From assembly GCA_020002185.1 (NCBI GenBank), contig CM034531.1, positions 74,052,200 through 74,116,199 on the forward strand: a stretch of DNA of 64,000 nucleotides, read 5' to 3'. The notes beneath the pieces were generated by a model. The model ran no database searches. It was not told the DNA's origin and saw only the letters and a program-made list of their open reading frames with translations. The position numbers and the translations under genes were made by a program. This DNA is from Paraescarpia echinospica (Eukaryota > Annelida > Polychaeta > Sabellida > Siboglinidae). This document shows, piece by piece, positions 21,901 through 47,109 of this stretch (position 1 is its first letter; every line of letters begins with the position of its first letter).

Positions 21901-24900
21901 TAACGAACTCAAGCTACATCTATTTAAACTAGATTCGCAGGGGGGATTCACAGAGAAGCCTGAAACTGGAGGCATAGATAAAGACAGCAGAAATAAATCG
22001 GCAAAGAACAGCCTGGAAAACTGTTCTGAATCAGGATATAAATACATTTGTTTAAATGCAAGGAGCATAGTAAACAAAAGAAGTGAACTAAACATTATGG
22101 TAGAAGATATTGACCCTCACATAATAGGTATAACCGAATCGTGGGCCACATATATCAGATGCCGAATTGGGACTAACAGGATATGTAATGTTTAGGAAAG
22201 ATAGAATAGGAAGAAAGGGAGGTGGAGTTATTTTATATATTAAAGAATCTATCCAGGCTGATGAAATAAAATTAGAAAGAGAAGCAGATTGCGAAGAAGC
22301 TGTTTCGTGTAACATAGTTCCAGGAAACTCAACGTTAACAGTTGGGTTAGTTTATCGAAGTCCAAACATAAGCATAGAAGAGAATGAAAAAATACAAAAC
22401 GCTATAAGGGAAGTAAGCAAACGGAACTGTATTATTATGGGGGACTTTAACCATGGGCATATACAATGGAAATCTCTACATAGTATGGGGAGTGAGGACC
22501 ACAAGTTTTTAGTTTTAGTACAAGATAGTTTCCTTTCTCAACATGTGCTAGAACCAACCAGGGGAGAGAATGTGTTAGACTTAGTTTTGTCCTCACAGAA
22601 AGAATTAGTTGACAATGTCAAGATATGTGAGCCACTGGGGACTAGTTATCACAACCAGATACATTTTACCATCAAAGTAAAATCAGAAAGGAATAGTAAA
22701 AAGCAGTATAGGAGAAATTTCCACAAAGGAAGGTATAAGGACATGAGGAAATATTTAGCAAAGATAGACTGGAATAACACACTGAAGAATAAGACAGCAA
22801 CCGAATGCTGGAATATCTTAAATAGTGAAATTAAGTGCATAGTCGATAAATTTGTACCTTTCAAAAAACAAGGAAACGGTCTAAAAAGAAACACTTATCG
22901 AAAGAAGCCATTAGAAAAATTAAGTATAAACAAATGATGTGGAAGTCATATAGATGTACTGGAAATGATGAAGACTACAACTTTTATAAAGAAGCACTTA
23001 ATCAAGCTACAGCTGAAATTAGAAATTCAAAGAGAAGCTATGAAAAAAAATTAGCTAGTAATATAAAACATGACAGTAAGAGTTTTATGCGTATATTCGA
23101 AGCAAACAGAAAGTTCAGGATAAGGTCGGTCCTCTAGAAGATAGTGCTGGAAATACAATATCAGAGGGATTCTTAATGGCAGAAGACCTGAATGAGCATT
23201 TTAGTTCAGTGTTTACCAGGGAAGATATTAGTTCACTGCCAGTACCAGAGGCTAAGTTCAAGGGGGCAGATTCAGACTATTTAGGACAGTTAGTTGTAAC
23301 CTCGGAAATGGTAGCTAAGAAAATAAGGGCTATGAAGGATAATAAATCACTTGGAGTGGACGGGATTCCGCCCAAACTACTATTGGAAATTGTAGAACAA
23401 ATTACCGTACCGCTTGCAACAGTTTTCAATTTGTCATTAGAAGAGGGAGTGGTTCCTTTAGAATGAAAAGAGGCAAACATTATACCAAAATTTAAAAAAG
23501 GTTCGAGAAACAAGTCGGAGAACTATAGACCAGTGAGTTTAACATCAGTGATTTGCAAATTATTAGAAAGACTAATTAAAGATCACATGGTGGATTTTCT
23601 TGTTAAACATAACTTGATAAACCCATCTCAACATGGGTTTTTAAAAGCGAGGTCATGCTTAACAAATATGTTATGTTTTTTGGAAGACATCACTAGGTGG
23701 GTAGATGAGGGATCACCAGTAGATATCATCTATTTAGATTTTCAAAAAGCTTTCGACAAAGTACCACATCAAAGATTACTGCTTAAACTAAAGGCCCATG
23801 GCATAGGAAATGGCATAATAAACTGGATAGAACAATGGCTGATTGACAGAAGACAACGTGTAGTAGTTGATGGGGAGGCTTCAAACTGGAAATCGGTATT
23901 GAGTGGGGTACCACAGGGATCAGTATTAGGACCTATATTATTCTTAATATATATCAACGATTTGGATGATGAAATAACAAGCAAGGTGTTGAAATTTGCG
24001 GATGATACAAAAGTGTTTAGAAGGATTAAAAGTGATGGAGATAGACAGCATTTACAAGATGATCTTGACAGGTTGATCAAATGGTCTGAAAAGTGGCAAA
24101 TGCTGTTCAATTTTGGGAAATGTAAATGCCTCCACACAGGACATGGGAACGAAGAGGTAGAATATACAATGGGGGGTACTGTACTAAGTACTACTGTAAA
24201 AGAAAAGGACTTGGGGTTAACCATTAGTGCTGATATGAAGGTTTCAGAGCAGTGCGGAATTGCAGCGTCAAAGGGAAATCAAATCCTTGGATTAATTAGG
24301 CGAAATATAGCGTATAAGAAAAAGAATTAATAGTACCGCTGTACAAAACAATAGTTAGGCCTCATTTAGAATATTGTATACAAGCATGGAGGCCATATCG
24401 CAAGAAGGACATAGATATGCTAGAAAGAGTACAGAGGAGAGCGACTAAAATGATACAAAATCTGAGGGATCTTAGTTACGAAATACGCCTAAAAGAATGT
24501 GGTTTAACAACATTAGAGACCAGGAGATTGAGAGGAGATCACATAGAAGTGTTTAAAATATTGAATGGTTATGAAAATATTGATAGAAACATTTTTTTCT
24601 CAGTTAAGAAAGATAGAAGGACCAGAGGACATGAAGCTACATTAGTAAAGGAGCAGTGTAGATTAGATATAAGAAAGTTCTCATTCTCACAAAGGACTGT
24701 AAATGAATGGAACAGATTATCTCCTGATTGTGTTGGTGCTAGTAGCGTGAATATGTTTAAAAATAAAATCGACACACACCTAAAAAAGGCGGGATACATG
24801 TAGATAAAAAGTATTGGACTCTCGATAAGCCAAAAGGCTTCCTTGTCCACCTGTCATCCAGAGTAATTTTCTGGATGGCAATCTTGTTAAATCTTGTTAA

Positions 24901-24905
24901 ATCTC
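21900..24905 (+). mobile_element. CR1-group LINE, nearly complete ORF2
   Basis: The element carries one pol ORF with only a few lesions. Endonuclease: ICLNARSIVNKRSEL (22050), a frameshift near 22150, then GGGVILYIKES, VYRSPNIS and MGDFNHGHIQW (22167-22937). Linker: 22934-23466. Reverse transcriptase: 23533-24330 with LDFQKAFDKVPHQRLLLKLK, SGVPQGSVLGPILF and FADDTKVF (FADD in place of YADD). C-terminal domain: 24417-24803 with LERVQRRATKMI and ETRRLRGDHIEV, typical of CR1-type elements. The 3' end near 24880-24905 has a direct repeat of ATCTTGTTAA like a LINE tail. Stops or frameshifts at about 22150, 22935, 23135, 23464 and 24330 make it inactive but young compared with the other LINEs. Confidence 0.88.
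22167..24803 (+). pseudogene. LINE ORF2 (endonuclease-reverse transcriptase), few lesions
   Basis: This is the coding part of the CR1-group element. It would nick DNA and reverse transcribe its own RNA at the nick. All reverse-transcriptase blocks are in one open frame at 23533-24330. The TGA at 23464-23466 falls in block context VVPLE-stop-KEANIIPKF, so a single base change there ended an otherwise open frame. Confidence 0.82.
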
Positions 24906-25019
24906 AATCAGAAAATAGACATTGACACTGGGCTAGTCCCATCTCGAATATATACGAACGTTTGTTGAAGTCAACACGCCGAGCTCAGAACACAATTGGA
25001 ACGGTGTATCTCGGCCGCA

Positions 25020-25470
25020 CGAGTGATGATGCCGGGCACTTGACGATTGCTGTCTAACGTCGCGAATTCTCGAGTCGCGTCCGTTCAATAATCGCACGGT
25101 CGCAAACGATTGCGAAGTCAGTTGAATACGTTCAACTGAAAGACGAAGTAGATGCTTACCGCCGGCCGCTACGAATTCGAACGAGAGGTCTTGTTTTGTC
25201 GCAAACGATCGAGAAGTCGGATGAACGGGTTCGCGCGAATGACGACGCCTGGCAGAATACGTTTACCGCCGGCCGCTACGAGTCGCATTCGGTCAAGCTT
25301 TCTGACGATATCGCTGTGAGACCGCTGTTCGAGGATGGCCCGTGCTGGGTTAGCGCGTCGCGATTATCGCTCATCGACGCAAATACGTTGGGGCCGACCG
25401 GAACGTTATCTCAAAGTACTGCTGACGTGGCGGCATGGTTTCTTCGAAGTTCGATCGAATAGTCACTCTG
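25020..25470 (+). other. CpG-rich segment with unrecognised 88-codon ORF and internal duplication
   Basis: This stretch is far richer in CpG than its surroundings (many CGAA, CGCG and CCGCCGGCCGC). It contains a tandem duplication: a roughly 95-bp unit starting GTCGCAAACGAT and ending near CCGCCGGCCGCTACGA occurs twice (from about 25092 and 25198). The ORF at 25196-25462 spans the second copy. I do not recognise the protein. It could be a host exon, a CpG island or part of an unknown repeat. Confidence 0.4.
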
Positions 25471-26082
25471 GACACTGAATATTACACACATACAAAAGCT
25501 TGGGAACGTAACCCATGTTAACGATTCCCACCACGCTTTACGACTTTCCTTACCATTCTCTTGGCAGCAGGGCAACCTGTCTAGTTCAACCCTGGATCTG
25601 TCCCAGTCCTTCGCCAGCGCCCAGATGGCGAAATGCGTACACCAAACGTTTATATAAGCATATCTGATTACACATCATATGACAGGTTTCCATCATTTCT
25701 ATTGGCTAATGCAATATACAATTCAAACAAGGCATTGTGGAACACCCTCTCTAAGATTACAGTGAAACCACCTGCTTGCCTGGAAACACTAGCAACAGAA
25801 TACCACGCTTCACTGAGCGCATCTGCAACCGAGTTGCTGTAATTACGTAACTAAGGCGGTTGGTTAACAATATGTCTATCTACTGGCTTGACCTTCTTCA
25901 TTTATAAAATTAAACCTCAGGAAAGTAGATTAAACATCCAGAAATAGCAGAAATGCTACAGTGTCATGTGCTAAAAACGTGCAGATTACGATCATAACAG
26001 AAATACCAATGGATACCATACATTCTCCCCATAAACAAGAACAGTGTGCTCATAACTACTACGTGTTTGACTTGTTGTATAG

Positions 26083-38716
<12,634 letters not shown>

Positions 38717-38796
38717 TCTATTTACAGAACCATGTGTTTTATGTCGGTTGCGTAGATGGTGGCGTCGCAGAAGAACAATTTGTGTATGGGTGTGTG

Positions 38797-38800
<4 letters not shown>

Positions 38801-38890
<90 letters not shown>
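38801..38890 (+). repeat. GA microsatellite
   Basis: About 90 bases of uninterrupted GA in the 3' flank of the ABCB gene, followed by a short TA run at 38911-38931. Confidence 0.98.
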
Positions 38891-38893
<3 letters not shown>

Positions 38894-38934
38894 GAGGTAG
38901 TGAGGGAGGAATATATATATATATATATATATTG

Positions 38935-40440
38935 GGTAAATCAGCGATGTACAGGTGGAAATGTAAATACGATAAACACATTTGATCACGCAATATGTGT
39001 TTTATATATAGTCATGAATTATGTTTACGATAACAATTATAAAATGACCAGATTTTGTAAATTTACTTTAAGAAATATAAAATGCGTACATGTTGTAAAT
39101 GATTATCACGGTCGTTGTATGCAGGAATATTGTGATATAACACTGCACACGATTATCCCGCTTCACGCATTCGACGAGTTCGTGCGCATGTACGTCGTAT
39201 ATTTGTTCATGCAGGTGTATTTGTGTCTGTGTGCGTGTGTATATGCGTGCGTTCTCTATCACCGCAGAGTGTATAAATAATATAAACACATGTCAGTTAT
39301 TTGTTATACGTATACTAATGTACTGTATATTAATGTTACTCACATCAGAACATGTATATACATTTTGCTGAGTATTTACTCAAATTCTTACGTTGTCATA
39401 ACGCAAGCGGGATTAAGAGCCGACATATTCACCTTGTAAAATCCTGGTGTATCGATGGTTAAGTCCATCGAGACAAAAATTCTAGTTACGCAGTTGCACA
39501 AGTTAAACACGCGGGTTGTTCACAGAGCTATTATTGACTATTTCATAGTGTTCAATACACGGGCGGCACCGTTTTACACGCACCCCCATTTATGCCTTCA
39601 TATTTTCACTGGGTTTATCGCAAGGTAAGTATCGAGTGACCGTACAAATGTATTGTATTCTTACTTCATGTTTTTAGTTTGTAAACACCCCGGAATCTGT
39701 TTTGTAGAAATATGTGATGTCTTAATAAATTTGATTTGACAAACGGAGAAATCAGTGTTTGAACAGAAATGTAATTTAGAACTGGTAGTACTGAGCCTGT
39801 TGGACACTTTATAAGCCAAACCTTCCTTGTTTACATCATTAGGACTGTATTGCGGTGTTGGGCCAGTTTGGCAAATATTACACTGTACTAGAAAACACAG
39901 TTTACAATAACGGTTAACCATGTCAGTAATAAGTATATGACTATTTATATCAGGATCGACTTAACATTAAACTTTGTTTAACCTGTGGCCCGGGAAATAA
40001 AAAAAGTCACTGGCCCACCAAGTGTCCCACACCCGAAATGATCGGCGTACAATGTGTGCAGTTATCAATATAAGGTTAAATTATTACCATTGTTTTAGGC
40101 CGCCGATGTTTAGTTGATTCCGCTGTAACTCTTTTGCACAATTTTGTCATCTCCAAGGGGATTTTGCGTAAACAGACTACATAACTAGTCGGATAAATTG
40201 GTGACTAGGAATTTACTCGACATATTTAATACTTTATGGGAAACAAACATTGTGAAACCTATGTTGCTACATGTTCTAGCAGCGCAAGTGGGGTCTTTTT
40301 GTGTCTCTCTATTATTGTCAGAACTTCAGTAAAAAATCAAATTATCAAACAATATGTTTACAGTACCAGTTGATAACGTCCATTTTAGGTGTTGTGTAAT
40401 ACACACACTACTGAAAATGGCGCTAGAATTGCTGGGTCCC
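38935..40440. other. Intergenic, nothing recognised
   Basis: No coding family or repeat was recognised between the ABCB 3' flank and the TA tract at 40449. Confidence 0.4.
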
Positions 40441-40448
40441 ATGGGTAT

Positions 40449-40450
40449 TA

Positions 40451-40485
<35 letters not shown>

Positions 40486-40510
40486 GTATACATATATATA
40501 TACATGTATA

Positions 40511-40554
<44 letters not shown>

Positions 40555-40560
40555 TGTCTA
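40449..40560. repeat. TA-rich palindromic microsatellite
   Basis: TA runs interrupted by TACATA, TATGTATACATA and ACATGTATA, self-complementary over most of its length. Confidence 0.9.
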
Positions 40561-41087
40561 TATACCGCATTACCTGTACATTCAGTGCCAAAAATCCCCG
40601 CTTTGCCTGTACATTTATATTACCTGTACATATACGTGTACAGGCAATATTTTAACCTTCCACACACATTTCTGTGGTGCAGATACTGACTTTTTGTTAG
40701 TCACATACATTAAGTGCGTGTTATTTTGGGGAATTCTGCAGTTTATTGTGTGTTGTAGCGTACAATTTTATATTTACACGAACTGGAAATTTGTGAGCGT
40801 ATACTTTTTGTGTCGAAAAAGTTGCTGGCCTTTCACCATGTGGCTGCAGTGTGCTCTTTACACCTGGCGAACACTTCAGAAGGACGGTTGAATTCCTGGA
40901 ATAATATAAAGATTACATTCTCTTTACAGACTTTACACATTTCAAATCCAATATAAACCAAAATCATTACATCGTTCACCAAGTTCACTTCAATGAAACT
41001 GTTGTTCTCATCTTGTTTCCCTATATGTTCGGTGTGAGGCAGGCCTCAATACTAGTCCTGAATTTCGGTTTTCCTTTCTTCCCCCTC

Positions 41088-41381
41088 ACACTCACTCACT
41101 CACTCACTCACTCACTCACTCACTCACTCACTCACTCACTCACTCACTCACTCACTCACTCACTCACTCACTCACTCACTCACTCACTCACTCACTCACT
41201 CACTCACTCACTCACTCACCCACTCACTCACTCACTCACTCACTCACTCACGCACTCACTCACTCACTCACTCACTCACTCACTCACTCACTCACTCACT
41301 CACTCACTCACTCACTCACTCACTCCCTCACTCACTCACTCAATCACTCACCCACTCACCCACTCACTCACTCACTCACTC
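41088..41381 (+). repeat. ACTC tetranucleotide satellite, about 290 bp
   Basis: Nearly pure (ACTC)n with rare substitutions. The complementary motif (GAGT)n forms a similar-sized array at 47160-47530. Confidence 0.98.
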
Positions 41382-41404
41382 ATGTCGTCCACTGGGGTGG
41401 AACA

Positions 41405-41596
41405 TTAGTGCCTTCTATCATCCGTCTCCGCTTTTGCAATTGCTGTGTTCAGTTCCTCCGTCTCTAGACCCACATCTTCCTTTAAGCAGTCGATGTAAGT
41501 TGCTGCTGGTCTTCCTGCCTTGGTTCTTCGATGTGTCGGTTGCCACAAGATGTTCTTAGATGCCATTCTATCCTTAGCACTAGCAGTGTCTGGCAA
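41405..41596 (-). mobile_element. LINE C-terminal fragment
   Basis: The minus strand encodes MPDTASAKDRMASKNILWQP followed by RRTKAGRPAATYIDCLKEDV and DDRRH. This pattern (a 'GRP..TYID' end) is the C-terminus of a class of LINE reverse transcriptases. It is only about 60 codons and abuts the ACTC array. Confidence 0.65.
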
Positions 41597-42281
41597 ATCT
41601 CAATCGTCTTCTTCTTATTTTATCAGTGACTTTATACATTCCAGTGTGTACAGTTCTATGTTTGTGAAATACTGTTGCCAGTGAATGTTAAATGGGGCTC
41701 TTTGGCACTTTCTGCTCAAAATGTTCATAGTTCCCAACTGAATAAATGAACTTCCGACTAATAATTGAAAACCTTCCTTTAACCGTAATCGTTATGCCTT
41801 GTCTCATAAACGCACCTGTCACCATCAGTATTGGTCACACACAGCTCATTCTTGATTTAATCCCCTGAGAACTTGGCTGTGTCCAGCTTGCCTGCCCCAA
41901 AGAGGTGCTTTCCATCTGTTGACTTCTGACAGATCTGAAGAGAAAGACAAAGGTTTGAAAGGAAATGCCATACAGTGATACAAAAATTGCAAATGTGACG
42001 TCATCAAAAGGAGGAATAAAGCAATATAAATCATAAGCTAGTACATGGTAATGAAAAGTGGTGGTCCTCTTACCAAAGGTAAAATAACTTATGTATGTTC
42101 GTTTACGAGTACTGTAATGACAGCATGTATTTGATCACTATGTTTTCGGACATCAACACAATTTCAATTTTTTTTTATTAGCTACAATAGTACACTCTGG
42201 TGTACTAAAGGTGCGACATTTTGATATGAAATGTTCTCCACGCGTTACATGTTGGCCTATGCGTAATCTGACCTCTTGTAG

Positions 42282-42422
42282 GAAGCAGCAAATGGAAGCT
42301 GTCTGGGCCGGACTCTTCTTTGGTTTCTCACAGTCCGTCACACAGTTCTGTTTCATCGTCTCACTTTTCTACGGCGCTCATCTCATATCACAGTGCGACA
42401 TCAAATTCGAGAATCTCTTCAG
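42282..42422 (+). pseudogene. ABCB copy: helix-5 exon, intact
   Basis: Encodes AGLFFGFSQSVTQFCFIVSL and YGAHLISQ, the same 141-base length and phases as 33526-33666, with AG before and GTGAGC after. Confidence 0.9.
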
Positions 42423-42577
42423 GTGAGCATCGCAGCCCGTGCAGGGGTAGCTGTTCTTTGTAGACTTTGAAAACGTACTATTGTTCTTCAGTTCTACTAT
42501 ACCTTTTCACTTTCCGTGTCAGGTTAACAGCAAAAGAATAAAAGCCATGTACATGAATTATACTTAAAAAAGACGCA

Positions 42578-42915
42578 TGAACACACACACACACACACAC
42601 ACAGACATACACACACACACACAATAATACCAATCACACACACACAATACCAATAACACACTCAATAATAATAATACACGCAATACTACACACACATACA
42701 CACATACAATAATAACACACACAATACCACACACATATATACAATACCACACACACAATAATAATACACACAATAATAATAATACACAATACTAATAACA
42801 ATACCAATACACATACACACACACACAAATAATGCCACACAATACCAATAATAATAATAATAATACATGCACACACATCAATAATAGCCACACGCGTACA
42901 CACACATACACGTCC
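42578..42915 (+). repeat. Complex CA/AATA simple-sequence region
   Basis: A mosaic of ACACAC, AATAATA and ATACCA tracts, about 330 bases. Open frames here are repeat artefacts. Confidence 0.95.
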
Positions 42916-42919
42916 CCGT

Positions 42920-44030
42920 TGATGGTGACTAATGTCCCTTTCCCGATTTCGAACTAGTACACAAAGAACAGGGTCATTGGAATGAAGCGAAATCGCATCT
43001 CAAATCAAACACCGCTTCTTGTTAACCTGATATTGCCTGTTCCTCGTGTTTTCTTCCTGTTATCAAACTGTTACCTGTCCATGTCGCTTCAACTTTTTTC
43101 TCTCCGATAGGCTACATATTTATGCGTGTCCACCCATACCATCAACATTATGGAGTAGTGATAGTATAGCTTTTAGAAATTGCATTGCAATATATTGTTA
43201 GTTTTGGAGAAGCTGAACGGGAGGTGTTGGCTCAACTGATAACATCTCAAGACAGAGTGGGGTGCTGTTCAAGATGGGGTTTTTTGCCGCCGCGCCGCCG
43301 TAACTTCAGCTTCTCCGCTGTTGGCTCGACTGATGACATGACATCGGAAGACGGGGGGGGGGGGTATTGTTGAAATGTCTTTTTTTCGCCCCGACTTTTT
43401 GAAAGTCTGAAGCTCTTCAGGCAATTCGAAAATCTCGATTTGCTCCCCTCCACCACTGAGACTCTCCAACAAAACCAACTTACAGACTCTCAACTAAACC
43501 TTTGATTGCTCCAACAAATACTGGGTTCTATTCTTTTCACCATCCCCCTCTAACAAATATTTAACCAGAAAATGCGCAACCTTTCCATAAATATTGGGTT
43601 CTAGTACTATCTCCAGCCTCCTCCTCAAATATTGTTGGGTTCAATCCGTAAACTTCCCCCCGGTTTTAGCGCCTCAGCAATACACGTATGAAATAAGTAG
43701 CATTTCCCAAATAGTATTATGTACTTGTCTTGTATATTGTCCGAAAGGGGTTTCGCCTGTCTTGTGGAATGTTGTCTCTGTTGGTCGATTGAAGGGGCAG
43801 TGGGCGTTGAAAATAGAGTTACAAACAGCATTACAATTACACGAAGATGTCGGATTAGTGATTCATAAGTTAGTGCCTTTTCATTTTGTTTCCTAACATG
43901 CCACAGTGACACCTATGTTTTCACGCTTACTGTTTGTGTGAATCTTCATAGGTGTACATTAGTGCAGATATATGGCACAACCTGCATATCCGCCAAGGCT
44001 TTATTAGAACTGTAGCTCTACTTACTATAG
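42920..44030. other. Intron-like DNA of the ABCB copy, no gene recognised
   Basis: Contains a run of about 12 G at 43355-43366 and short frames without resemblance to a family. Confidence 0.4.
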
Positions 44031-44187
44031 GGTTCTCCTGGCTCTGATAATGGCAAGCATTGTGACCGGTAGAACAACGTATTTCGCTCCCAATGCGCAC
44101 AAGGCAAGAGTGGCGGCCAAAAACATATTCGATTTGTTCGACCGGAACCCTAACATTGAAATTGGCGTTGGCGACATTAAATGTCCG
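44031..44187 (+). pseudogene. ABCB copy: helix-6 exon, intact
   Basis: Encodes VLLALIMASIVTGRTTYFAP and AARVAAKN-like sequence, the same 157-base length as 34723-34879, with CTATAG before and GTAAGA after. Confidence 0.9.
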
Positions 44188-44451
44188 GTAAGATTATAAT
44201 CAAGTAAATACAGTTGTAGAAAAAAGGCAGACTAACATAACATTTTACTCGCGATTTTTTACAGCGATTTTTATTTACAGTAGCAGCATTTAGTGGCATG
44301 AGTAGTGTAATATTTGATTCTTTAAAGTGAGCAAAATTGGGAAAGGACCTATGGAAGGGTACATATATATATAATTTCAAAACTACCTTCATTGTAGTAG
44401 GCAACACACTGATGTTTTGCAGACACCTAGAATTAATTTCTAATTGTCATT

Positions 44452-44782
44452 ATGGAGCGCAGTAGCGCAATGGCTAGAGCTTCGGATTCTCGACCGAGAG
44501 AACCCAGCTGTGCTGCGGTGTCGAACCTTGGGCAAGTTCGTTCACTCTACTTTGCTCCAGTTCACTAAGCTGTATGAATGAGTACCTGGCTATAGAGAGT
44601 GGTGGATATTTGTGTACGAATAGTCTTCACGCAGTAATTGCAGCTTTGCTGAATGCTTCCCACAGAAGTCGCGAAGGTGTTCGATTGAACAGGTCTGCCA
44701 TCGAGTAAAGTATAAAGCGGTTTGAGCAATCCCGAGGATTCGATACTGCGCAATATAATAACTTCCTTTTACCTTTATAGTC
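44452..44782 (+). mobile_element. tRNA-headed SINE, copy B
   Basis: GCGCAGTAGCGCAATGGCTA and GAGCTTCGGATTCTCGACC head, the CTGTATGAATGAGTACCTGG body and the CCTTTTACCTTTA tail match copy A. The B box is mutated in this copy. Confidence 0.8.
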
Positions 44783-45111
44783 TACGCATAAAACATTTTG
44801 CACTATTATAGTGTTCTCCAAAACAACGAGTCATAAAGATAACAAATATATTAAAATTCAAAACAAATGAACAAAACATTAAGAATGTATAAGACCGAAA
44901 AAATGTCTTCAAACTTATTCATCTCGTGCGCCTGATAAAACATCAAATTATAAACCATATATTTTTGAAAAGGATTGATTACCAATTACATTGCGTTGAT
45001 GTTTACATTTTGTCTGGTTTTCTCCAACAAAAAATCCGTCACTTAATAAAACGTCTGTGTAACTGTCGGTGTAGCCTTTTTTATAGATAGACATCAATAA
45101 TCCAGTCGTGT

Positions 45112-45300
45112 TTGTTATGGAGGGAGGAGAGAGAGGAGACAGAAATAGACAACAGACAGACAGACAAGCAGACAGGTATACAGACAGAGATATTTAAACT
45201 TACCCCAAACGAAATATTGCTGGTTCCTGATAACGAAATGTTGACTGTTGTCTTCTGTCAGGCGGAATATCGCAGTGAGGTGACCCTGGACGACATCAGT
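45112..45300 (+). repeat. Local tandem duplication unit 1 (partner 45538-45715)
   Basis: AGGGAGGAGAGA, the polypurine/GACA tract, ACTTACCCCAAACGAAATAT and TGCTGGTTCCTGATAA up to the start of the Walker A exon are duplicated about 425 bases downstream. Confidence 0.88.
45262..45297 (+). pseudogene. ABCB copy: truncated Walker A exon, first duplicate
   Basis: Only AEYRSEVTLDDI remains, after a good acceptor (TCTGTCAG). Homology to the exon stops and unrelated sequence follows. Confidence 0.85.
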
Positions 45301-45394
45301 AGTCCAGTCGTGTTTTACGTAGATTGTATATTACATTTAGTCAGTTAAAGTTCGGATTGAAATTTATTTTAAGACTACGACGCCTACCTACAGC

Positions 45395-45445
<51 letters not shown>
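45395..45445 (+). repeat. GA microsatellite
   Basis: Pure GA run lying between the two copies of the local duplication. Confidence 0.97.
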
Positions 45446-45449
<4 letters not shown>

Positions 45450-45537
45450 GCACACCGACAGACAGACAAACAGAACAGACATATACACATACAAATAAAT
45501 CGACAGGCAGACAGTCAGAGACAGACGGATAGATAGA

Positions 45538-45715
45538 ATCATAGAGGGAGGAGAGAAAGGAGACAGAAACAGACAAAAGACTGACAGACAGGCAGACGGA
45601 CAGACAGATATATTTAAACTTACCCCAAACGAAATATTGCTGGTTCCTGATAATGAAGTGTTGGCTGTTGTTTTCTGTCAAGCGGAATGTCGAGTGAGGT
45701 GACGCTGGACGAGTT
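45538..45715 (+). repeat. Local tandem duplication unit 2
   Basis: Second copy of 45112-45300. The duplication explains why the Walker A exon start occurs twice in the ABCB copy. Confidence 0.88.
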
Positions 45716-45871
45716 CGCCTACCCGTCTCGGCCTGACGCACTATATAGTGTGGTCTCACGGTGACCATTAAGCCGAGCCAGCGAGTGGCGCTCGTTGGCC
45801 AGCGCGGATGTGGAAAAAGCACGTGTGTGTCGCTGTTGGAGTGCTTCTACGACACATCTAGGGGCTACTTG
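45683..45871 (+). pseudogene. ABCB copy: frameshifted Walker A exon, second duplicate
   Basis: The exon is recognisable base by base but has small deletions (for example in the VTLDDIEFAYPSRP and ATILRGL parts). The P-loop context is changed from GHSGCGKST to GQRGCGKST. The donor GTACGT is kept at 45872. Confidence 0.9.
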
Positions 45872-45984
45872 GTACGTGAGCTGGAGATGACAAAATGCAA
45901 TTGTGTATGATCCAGGTAGTTCGTGCGGTCCCTTAGCGTGTACGCGTGGATTTGGATTGGTGGAAGTGGACGGTCAAAGGTCAA

Positions 45985-46240
45985 CAATCTAGGTCAAGGT
46001 CAACTATATAGGTCAAGTAGCGCCCCCTGGCGGATAGATCACCAACTATAAACACTTCCCTGGCGAACAAGTGGTGAACTACATATGCGTACTCTCTAAA
46101 TTCGTACATCTTATCTATGTCAAATGGCGCCCCTGACTGATAGATCATCAATTACAAATACCATACCTGGCGGATAAGTCATGAACTACATATTTAGGCC
46201 AAAGTTCTAGGCGGATAGTTTGAGAACTACTTTGAGAGCT
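45985..46240. repeat. Dispersed GGCGCC-type repeat
   Basis: Diverged units of the type AGCGCCCCCTGGCGGATAG, ATGGCGCCCCTGACTGATAG and ACCTGGCGGATAAGTCATGA lie in tandem. Related units are at 21390-21545 in the opposite half of the window. Confidence 0.6.
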
Positions 46241-46249
46241 CATTACTTT

Positions 46250-47080
46250 TGAGAGATAGTTATTTTCTACTCTGCAGTCCGTGCTTGTGTACTTTCTACT
46301 CTGTGGTCCGTGCTTTTGATTCAGGCCCGTAGTTAGGCAAAGACACGGCCAACGTTCCCCCGTGCAGACCCATATTCCCCGTGCGGCATGATGATCAGTA
46401 CATTTTTGGTAGTATATAAATGTATTATATTCGTGGGTACCATATAATATATAGAATACAGTTAGTGATGTTCCAATATAATTTTGGGATTTTTTGTCTG
46501 TGGTATAGTGAAGACGTAAGCCAGATATTTAAGCTGACATCGCTGCAGCTGTGATATTGCATTTAACACCACTCGGTGCAGGAAATCCACACGGTGCACC
46601 GGAAAACATTATTGAATCGACATGAATTCTTTATGAACATCATAAAAATTACTGTGCTGGTTGGTGTGTTTGGAGAAATGACACGTGCATCTATCCTACC
46701 TGGTGACGAGATGCCATTACCGCTGACTGACTAATGATTTTTTATTGACTAAAATACCACTAGAATCGAAAAGTATCTTTAGAATGCATCTACTTCACGC
46801 AATGCTAAGTTTTCTCCATCAATCTAATCGTCTGTTGCAACTGGAGATGACTGATTTACATCAGATTTGCACTTGGTTTAAAGCACCATTTTGGCAATAC
46901 TGGCATTGAAAACAAAAGAAAGATTCAGACATATTGCCTATATCATGAACACATTTTGCAATATAGACGCAAGAATTAGGACCGAGACAAAATCAGCGGA
47001 AGGTAAACGCGACATGTCCAAACAGCGCAGAGTGTGTTGGAAACTGGCAGCCAGGTTAGCACAAAAGCTCCACTCCTTCT
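46250..47080. other. Intergenic, nothing recognised
   Basis: Short frames only, with no family or repeat assigned. Confidence 0.4.
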
Positions 47081-47109
47081 AGGACAGGTATTTTCGGAAG
47101 ATTACTGTG

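Noticed and set aside
41013..41408. 131-codon ORF rich in THSL
   Set aside because: Translation of the ACTC satellite; the unit gives a four-codon period.
42564..42903. Cys/Val-rich minus-strand ORFs
   Set aside because: Artefacts of the CA/AATA simple-sequence region.
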